Of a stretch of DNA of 19,690 nt, positions 15,793 through 19,690 are shown piece by piece. A program made the translations under genes and the position numbers. Below the pieces are notes generated by a model. It ran no database searches, had not been told where the DNA came from, and saw only the letters and a list, made by a program, of their open reading frames with translations. Origin of the DNA: CAZHDI01 sp964531285. Its GTDB lineage: Bacteria > Pseudomonadota > Alphaproteobacteria > JAJFIK01. Each line of letters opens with the position of its first letter. Positions within the stretch are counted from its first letter, which is position 1. The stretch is from the NCBI GenBank assembly GCA_964531285.1, contig CAZHDI010000056.1, positions 1-19,690 of the forward strand. Reading direction: 5' to 3'.

Positions 15793-17478
15793 CTATTCCG
15801 CGGGACAGTTGCCGTCCGGCCCGGGTCGCGCGCGCAGGATGGCGCTGCGGTGTTCGACACGTCCGATCTGGCGCAGGATGCAGGGGAAATTTGCGTCAAG
15901 GGCTGCCGGCAGCAGCCCTGGCTCATCATAGAGATAGGCATTGCGGACAACGATCCAGATGCGCTCTTCGTCTGCGACCGCCGCGAAGATGGGATCCAAA
16001 TGCGCCGCATCGATGCCCGCATCTCCGGCCCCGCCCACGGGGTAATAGAATTGCTCGCCGATATTGGGATAGGGTGCCGGGATCGAGCGGATGTCGATGT
16101 CCACGTTCTGAAGTTCTTCGTAGTAGAAGAGCGTTAGGGTCAACGCGCTTGGCGAGACCAGAACTGGCACGGAACGGCCAAGCTCGGCATCGAGCGCATG
16201 GATCTCCTGCACTGCCTCGCGCCAGGAATTCTGCACCCGGAAATTGTCATCCGCAGAACGGCCGTTAAAGAGCACCACCGCCAGGACACAGGCGGCAACC
16301 TGGAAGACGGTGACCGGCACACGCAAGGCGGTGAACGCCAGTGGAGCAAAGCCAAGCACGACAATGGCGGGCACTTGCACCGGCTGCAAGGAGCGGAAGA
16401 GGAACACCGGCTGCACCGTGAAGGTGACGACGATGGCGATTGCCACGGGCATCGCGGCCACCAGCGGCAGCATGACAGCCACGCCCGGGTCACGACCCAG
16501 CCCGCGCTGGAGGCGCCACAAGGCCATGACCCCCAGAAGGCCCAGAAACCCGATGATGGCCCCTTGAACGGGCCAGACACGATAGGGAAAGTCCCGCGGG
16601 ATATCGAGGCCGAACCCCATCTTGGACATGTCCCACAGGATCCAGCCGATGGTGGGCTTCTCCAGCCAGAACCCGTTGCTGTCCATCACCGACATCTGCA
16701 TCACGATGGTCGGGATGTTGGGGGCATAGACAAGCACCGCCACGAGGGCGCCGATCAGAAGATTGCCAAAGAGCGCCCGCGGCGCGCCGAGGGCCAGCCA
16801 CCACAAGAAGAGGCAGAGTCCATAGGCGATGCAGAACATCAGCCCCAGATTATGGCTCCAGGCCATCAACCCCAGCGAGGCGCCCAAAAGCACGATGGCG
16901 CCGGCGGTACGGCGATCCTCGCGCCAGAGCGTGCCGAAGGGCAGTCGCGCGCTGTCGGAGCGACAGACCATCTGGGCAACGGCCAGGGTGCTCAGCGCCA
17001 TGACAAACGACATCAGCGTATAGGGACGCAAGTCTTGGGACGCGAAAAGCTGCGTGCCCGAGCAGGCGAACAGCAAGCACGCCACGGTCGCTGGCCAGCG
17101 CCCGTAGGCGCGTCCGCCGCAGACCATGGCGGTGGCGTAGATCACGGGCAGGGTCAGCACCGACAACAATGTGACCATCATTCGCAACGAAACCTCGTCG
17201 CGCGGCACCACCATGCCCCAGAGCTTCAGAAGTGAGTAGAAGAAGACAGGGTGGGTTTCGTAGGTTGGAACCTCGCGCCAAAGATAGCCCCAGTCGCGGT
17301 CGGCAAACCACACGCTGTAGCCTTCGTCGAGCCAGAGCGGATTGCTGCCCAAGCCGTTGAGCCGCAAGACAAGCGCCAAGGCCATCAGCGCGAGCAGCAC
17401 AAGCGCGTCGGTCGCGGCAGAGCGGGCGCCGGACCGTAGCGCGGAGGGGACGTCTTTTGTCAGGATGTCGGTGGGCAT
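15793..17478 (-). CDS. GT39-type polyprenyl-phosphate-sugar glycosyltransferase
   Basis: This 561-residue multi-pass inner-membrane protein has about ten or more hydrophobic segments between residues 23 and 450 and a soluble C-terminal tail of roughly 110 residues. After the first helix it has LNGLGSNPLWLDEGYSVWFAD, with the Asp51-Glu52 pair of GT-C enzymes (GT39/GT83, ArnT- and PMT-like), and then THPVFFYSLLKLW. Such enzymes take a sugar from a polyprenyl phosphate donor on the periplasmic face and add it to a glycan, lipid or protein. It starts 13 bases after the GtrB-like gene, and AAAGGGA precedes its ATG. In gtr clusters this third position holds the acceptor-specific transferase, which fits well here. 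Acceptor and sugar are unknown. Confidence 0.87.
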   Translation of the reverse strand: MPTDILTKDVPSALRSGARSAATDALVLLALMALALVLRLNGLGSNPLWLDEGYSVWFADRDWGYLWREVPTYETHPVFFYSLLKLWGMVVPRDEVSLRMMVTLLSVLTLPVIYATAMVCGGRAYGRWPATVACLLFACSGTQLFASQDLRPYTLMSFVMALSTLAVAQMVCRSDSARLPFGTLWREDRRTAGAIVLLGASLGLMAWSHNLGLMFCIAYGLCLFLWWLALGAPRALFGNLLIGALVAVLVYAPNIPTIVMQMSVMDSNGFWLEKPTIGWILWDMSKMGFGLDIPRDFPYRVWPVQGAIIGFLGLLGVMALWRLQRGLGRDPGVAVMLPLVAAMPVAIAIVVTFTVQPVFLFRSLQPVQVPAIVVLGFAPLAFTALRVPVTVFQVAACVLAVVLFNGRSADDNFRVQNSWREAVQEIHALDAELGRSVPVLVSPSALTLTLFYYEELQNVDIDIRSIPAPYPNIGEQFYYPVGGAGDAGIDAAHLDPIFAAVADEERIWIVVRNAYLYDEPGLLPAALDANFPCILRQIGRVEHRSAILRARPGPDGNCPAE

Positions 17479-17491
17479 GGACTGGTCCCTT

Positions 17492-18481
17492 TCACATCGC
17501 CTTCTTGGTCAGCGGTTCGACCTCCGCACCGGCGGGATGCGCGGCCACGGTGCCGGTGCTGGTCTCTTCCTCTTCGCGGATGAGGAAGCGCGGGCGCTGC
17601 TTCGTCTCGATGTAGACCCGCCCGATATACTCGCCGAGGATGCCGATCCCCACGATCTGAATGCCGCCCAGGAACATCACGGCGACAAAGAGCGACGGAT
17701 AGCCGGGGACCGGGTTGCCGAAGAGCAGCTTGTCGATGATCATCCAGGCGCCGTAGATGAAGGCCAGGGTAGAGATCACCATGCCCAGATAGGTCCAGAC
17801 CCGCAGGGGCACGGTGGAAAAGCTGGTGATCCCCTCCAACGCGAGGTTCCAAAGTTTCCAGCCGTTGAACTTCGTCGAGCCGGCCACCCGCATCGGGCGT
17901 TGGTACTCTACGATGGCCGTCTTGCCGCCGGGCCAGGACAGCAGCCCCTTCATAAAGAGGTTGCGTTCCCCAAGGCTAAGAATGTGGTTCAGGATCGGGC
18001 GCGAGATCAGCCGGAAGTCACCGACGTTTTCCTCGATTTTCGTGGTGCTGATTCGGTTGTGCAGTCGGTAAAACGCCGCCGCTGTGCGCCGCTTCATCCC
18101 CCCATCGGAGGACCGGTCGACACGCTTGCCCAGCACCACCTCGGCCCCGGCCTGCCATTTCTCGATCATGTGCGGCAAGACCTCGACAGGGTCCTGCAGG
18201 TCCACATCCATGGGGATCACGGCGTCCCCGCGCGCTTTCGTCAGCCCGGCAAAAAGCGCGGGTTCCTTGCCGAAATTGCGCGTCAGATCCACCAGCCGCA
18301 CCATCGGGTCGCTGGCGGCGATGCTGCGGATCAGCTCAAGCGTGCCGTCGGTGCTGCCGTCATTGACAAAGACGATTTCCACATCAAAATCTTGTAGAGG
18401 CGCATAGCTGCGCACTGCCTGATGGAAGATCGGCACCGTCGCTTCTTCGTTGAAGACCGGAACGACCAGGGAAATCATCAT
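17492..18481 (-). CDS. gtrB: GtrB-like polyprenyl-phosphate glycosyltransferase
   Basis: This 329-residue protein transfers a sugar from a nucleotide donor to undecaprenyl phosphate on the cytoplasmic face. Seen in sequence: ISLVVPVFNEE (3-13), VFVNDGSTDGT (37-47), the donor-binding DVDLQDP (92-98), GDFRLISR (154-161), two transmembrane segments near 228-250 and 262-284, and the C-terminal GEYIGRVYIETKQRP (283-297). These are diagnostic of the GtrB/DPM1-like group (GT2). The ATG at 18481 overlaps the stop of gtrA in an ATGA arrangement, indicating translational coupling; a second ATG follows directly at 18478. Glucose is the usual sugar in the family but the donor cannot be fixed from sequence; ArnC-type aminoarabinose transfer is an alternative. 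Confidence 0.93.
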   Translation of the reverse strand: MMISLVVPVFNEEATVPIFHQAVRSYAPLQDFDVEIVFVNDGSTDGTLELIRSIAASDPMVRLVDLTRNFGKEPALFAGLTKARGDAVIPMDVDLQDPVEVLPHMIEKWQAGAEVVLGKRVDRSSDGGMKRRTAAAFYRLHNRISTTKIEENVGDFRLISRPILNHILSLGERNLFMKGLLSWPGGKTAIVEYQRPMRVAGSTKFNGWKLWNLALEGITSFSTVPLRVWTYLGMVISTLAFIYGAWMIIDKLLFGNPVPGYPSLFVAVMFLGGIQIVGIGILGEYIGRVYIETKQRPRFLIREEEETSTGTVAAHPAGAEVEPLTKKAM

Positions 18482-18864
18482 GTGTTGGGCTCCGCAAAGA
18501 TGAAAAACCTGGAGTATAGATATCCCAGTGTCAGGCTGATTGCGGAAAACCCAGCTGCCGTCACCAAGGGCGGCATCGACATCGATTGCGCCAAGGCACC
18601 GGTCAGATAAGCAAGCGCACCTAAAAACACGGTATAGCCCACATATCGCGACAGGGTTGCTGAACTCTTGAAGGTGACGCGGGCGTTGACGAAGAAGCTG
18701 ACCGTCACAGCGCAGGCAAAGCCAATAAAGTTGGCCGGGCCTTGCGGCATGCCTGCGAGATAGAACAGGCTCAGGAAGATGCACCAATGTACGGCAGTGT
18801 TGAGCACGCCCACGAGCGCGTAAAGCAGGAAGTTGGAGAACCGTTTCAACCTGAGCATCGACAT
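18478..18864 (-). CDS. gtrA: GtrA-like membrane protein, putative polyprenyl-sugar flippase
   Basis: This 128-residue protein has four hydrophobic helices (about 13-33, 42-60, 75-93, 100-119). It shows the GtrA-family pattern FLLYALVGVLNTAVHW near the N-terminus, the conserved SFFVNARVTFKS between helices two and three, and a final YLYSRFFIF. GtrA proteins are thought to flip polyprenyl phosphate-linked sugar across the inner membrane, though the mechanism is inferred for the family. GGAG five bases before the ATG at 18864 supports this start. It overlaps gtrB by four bases and heads the three-gene cassette. The 153-base gap to the APS kinase gene upstream leaves room for its own promoter. 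Confidence 0.9.
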   Translation of the reverse strand: MSMLRLKRFSNFLLYALVGVLNTAVHWCIFLSLFYLAGMPQGPANFIGFACAVTVSFFVNARVTFKSSATLSRYVGYTVFLGALAYLTGALAQSMSMPPLVTAAGFSAISLTLGYLYSRFFIFAEPNT

Positions 18865-19017
18865 ATCAACTCCGATGGCCGCACAGCGCGGCGACCGGGT
18901 ACCGGCAACTCCCTAACTAAGAAGGTACCAACGTCCCTGTTTTCTGTCCATCTCGGGGCACAGCGCCCCAATCAAATGTCGCAGAGGCCGATGCGCGGAT
19001 GACACGCGGGGCGCGCA
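18865..19017. other. Gap between APS kinase gene and gtrA
   Basis: These 153 bases contain no gene. Two GGTACC hexamers (18898-18903 and 18924-18929) lie 20 bases apart in an AT-richer stretch just upstream of gtrA. GGGGC/GCCCC (18955-18969) could form a 5-bp hairpin downstream of the APS kinase stop, but no T run follows on the minus strand. A separate gtrA promoter is plausible but not identified. Confidence 0.35.
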
Positions 19018-19690
19018 TCAGGCGCCGATCAGCCCCATGCTTTCAAGCTTCAAAAGGACCTGCTGGGCGCAGAAATCCACATCCGTACCTTCGGTTTCCA
19101 GCCGCAGCTCCGGATTTTCAGGCACGTCGTAGGGGTCCGAGATCCCTGTGAACTCTTTGATCTTGCCCTCGCGCGCGAGCTTATAAAGCCCCTTGCGGTC
19201 GCGTTTTTCACAGGCCTCGATCGAGGTTGCCACATGCACCTCAACAAAAGCACCGAAGGCTTCGATCATCTCGCGCACTTGGCGGCGCGTCGCAGCATAG
19301 GGTGCAATTGGAGCGCAGATTGCGATGCCGCCGTTTTTGGTGATCTCCGAGGCGACATATCCGATCCGCTTGATATTGATATCGCGGTGCTCTTTGGAGA
19401 AGCCGAGTTCGGAGCTGAGATGCTTGCGCACCACATCGCCATCAAGCAGCGTCACCGGGCGGCCACCCATTTCCATCAGCTTGGTCATCAGCGCGTTGGC
19501 GATCGTGGATTTGCCGGAGCCCGAGAAGCCGGTGAAGAACACGGTGAAGCCTTGCTGGGACCGCGGCGGGCGGGTCTTGCGCAATTCGGCCACCACCTCG
19601 GGGAACGAGAACCAGTCGGGGATCTCCAGCCCCTCGGCCAGGCGGCGGCGCAATTCGGTGCCCGAGATGTTGAGGATCGTCACGTCGTTT
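19018..19690 (-). CDS. Bifunctional sulfate adenylyltransferase/APS kinase, C-terminal part
   Basis: The 5' end lies beyond the window; the visible 224 codons hold the end of an ATP sulfurylase domain and a complete APS kinase domain. The first residues (NDVTILNISGTELRRRL, then IPDWFSFPEVV) match the C-terminal end of ATP sulfurylase, so this is a fusion and not a stand-alone kinase starting at GTG 19683. The kinase part shows the P-loop GFSGSGKST (about 19530-19504), LLDGDVVR, FSKEHRDINIKRI, APIAPYAATR, and FTGISDPYD, all usual for active enzymes. It would convert sulfate to APS and APS to PAPS in the cytoplasm, for assimilation or as sulfate donor for sulfotransferases. Its place beside surface-glycan genes suggests the second use is possible. 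It is on the same strand as gtrA, 153 bases upstream of it. Confidence 0.93.
   Translation of the reverse strand, partial: NDVTILNISGTELRRRLAEGLEIPDWFSFPEVVAELRKTRPPRSQQGFTVFFTGFSGSGKSTIANALMTKLMEMGGRPVTLLDGDVVRKHLSSELGFSKEHRDINIKRIGYVASEITKNGGIAICAPIAPYAATRRQVREMIEAFGAFVEVHVATSIEACEKRDRKGLYKLAREGKIKEFTGISDPYDVPENPELRLETEGTDVDFCAQQVLLKLESMGLIGA

Noticed and set aside
16198..17235. Plus-strand open frame of 345 codons opposite the GT39 gene
   Set aside because: Extremely His/Gln/Gly-rich product that mirrors hydrophobic codons of the real membrane protein.
18898..18929. Two GGTACC hexamers upstream of gtrA as an operator or stem
   Set aside because: Each hexamer is self-palindromic, flanks do not match, and the pair is likely to be coincidence without comparative support.
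19681..19683. GTG as the start of a stand-alone APS kinase
   Set aside because: The residues around it (NDVTILNISGTELRRRL) match the end of an ATP sulfurylase domain, so the gene continues off the window.

Overview
The window is GC-rich, densely coding DNA whose protein signatures look alphaproteobacterial, most likely Rhodobacteraceae (roseobacter group). This rests on an M10 metalloprotease with a short cysteine-containing N-terminus, a bifunctional ATP sulfurylase/APS kinase tail, and overall codon and GC character. No species call is possible from the sequence alone. There are 13 protein genes, the last cut by the right edge. I see no RNA genes, CRISPR array, insertion sequence or phage integrase.

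The theme is synthesis, decoration and remodelling of a cell-surface or extracellular polysaccharide. On the left (1-7008) are precursor genes: a phosphomannomutase/phosphoglucomutase (minus), a UDP-glucuronate 4-epimerase-like enzyme (plus) and a UDP-glucose 6-dehydrogenase (minus). Together they could supply mannose-1-P/GDP-mannose precursors, UDP-glucuronate and UDP-galacturonate. Set among them is a large secreted serralysin-like M10 metalloprotease with four degenerate RTX nonapeptides, an SdrD-B-like domain and three C-terminal repeats. It is preceded by an AT-rich 330-base intergenic region carrying a 21-bp palindrome over a possible promoter.

The centre (7280-15726) is a five-gene plus-strand run: a membrane-anchored arylsulfotransferase-like protein, a family 2 glycosyltransferase, a capsular-polysaccharide-synthesis-type glycosyltransferase, a Tat-exported protein resembling a clan A glycoside hydrolase, and a large exported Ig-like/SGNH carbohydrate-esterase-like protein. 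The run ends at a strong bidirectional intrinsic terminator (15758-15782).

The right part (15793-19690) is on the minus strand. Read 5' to 3', it holds the C-terminal part of a bifunctional sulfate adenylyltransferase/APS kinase (PAPS synthesis), then a tight gtrA-gtrB-GT39 cassette. That cassette is the standard three-part arrangement for moving a polyprenyl-linked sugar across the inner membrane and adding it to a surface glycan.

A coherent but unproven reading is that uronic-acid-containing glycan is built here, receives lipid-linked side sugars, may be sulfated, and is trimmed or deacylated outside the cytoplasm by the hydrolase/esterase pair. The hydrolase-like protein, the esterase-like protein and the linkage of sulfur-activation and sulfotransferase-like genes are the least conventional parts.
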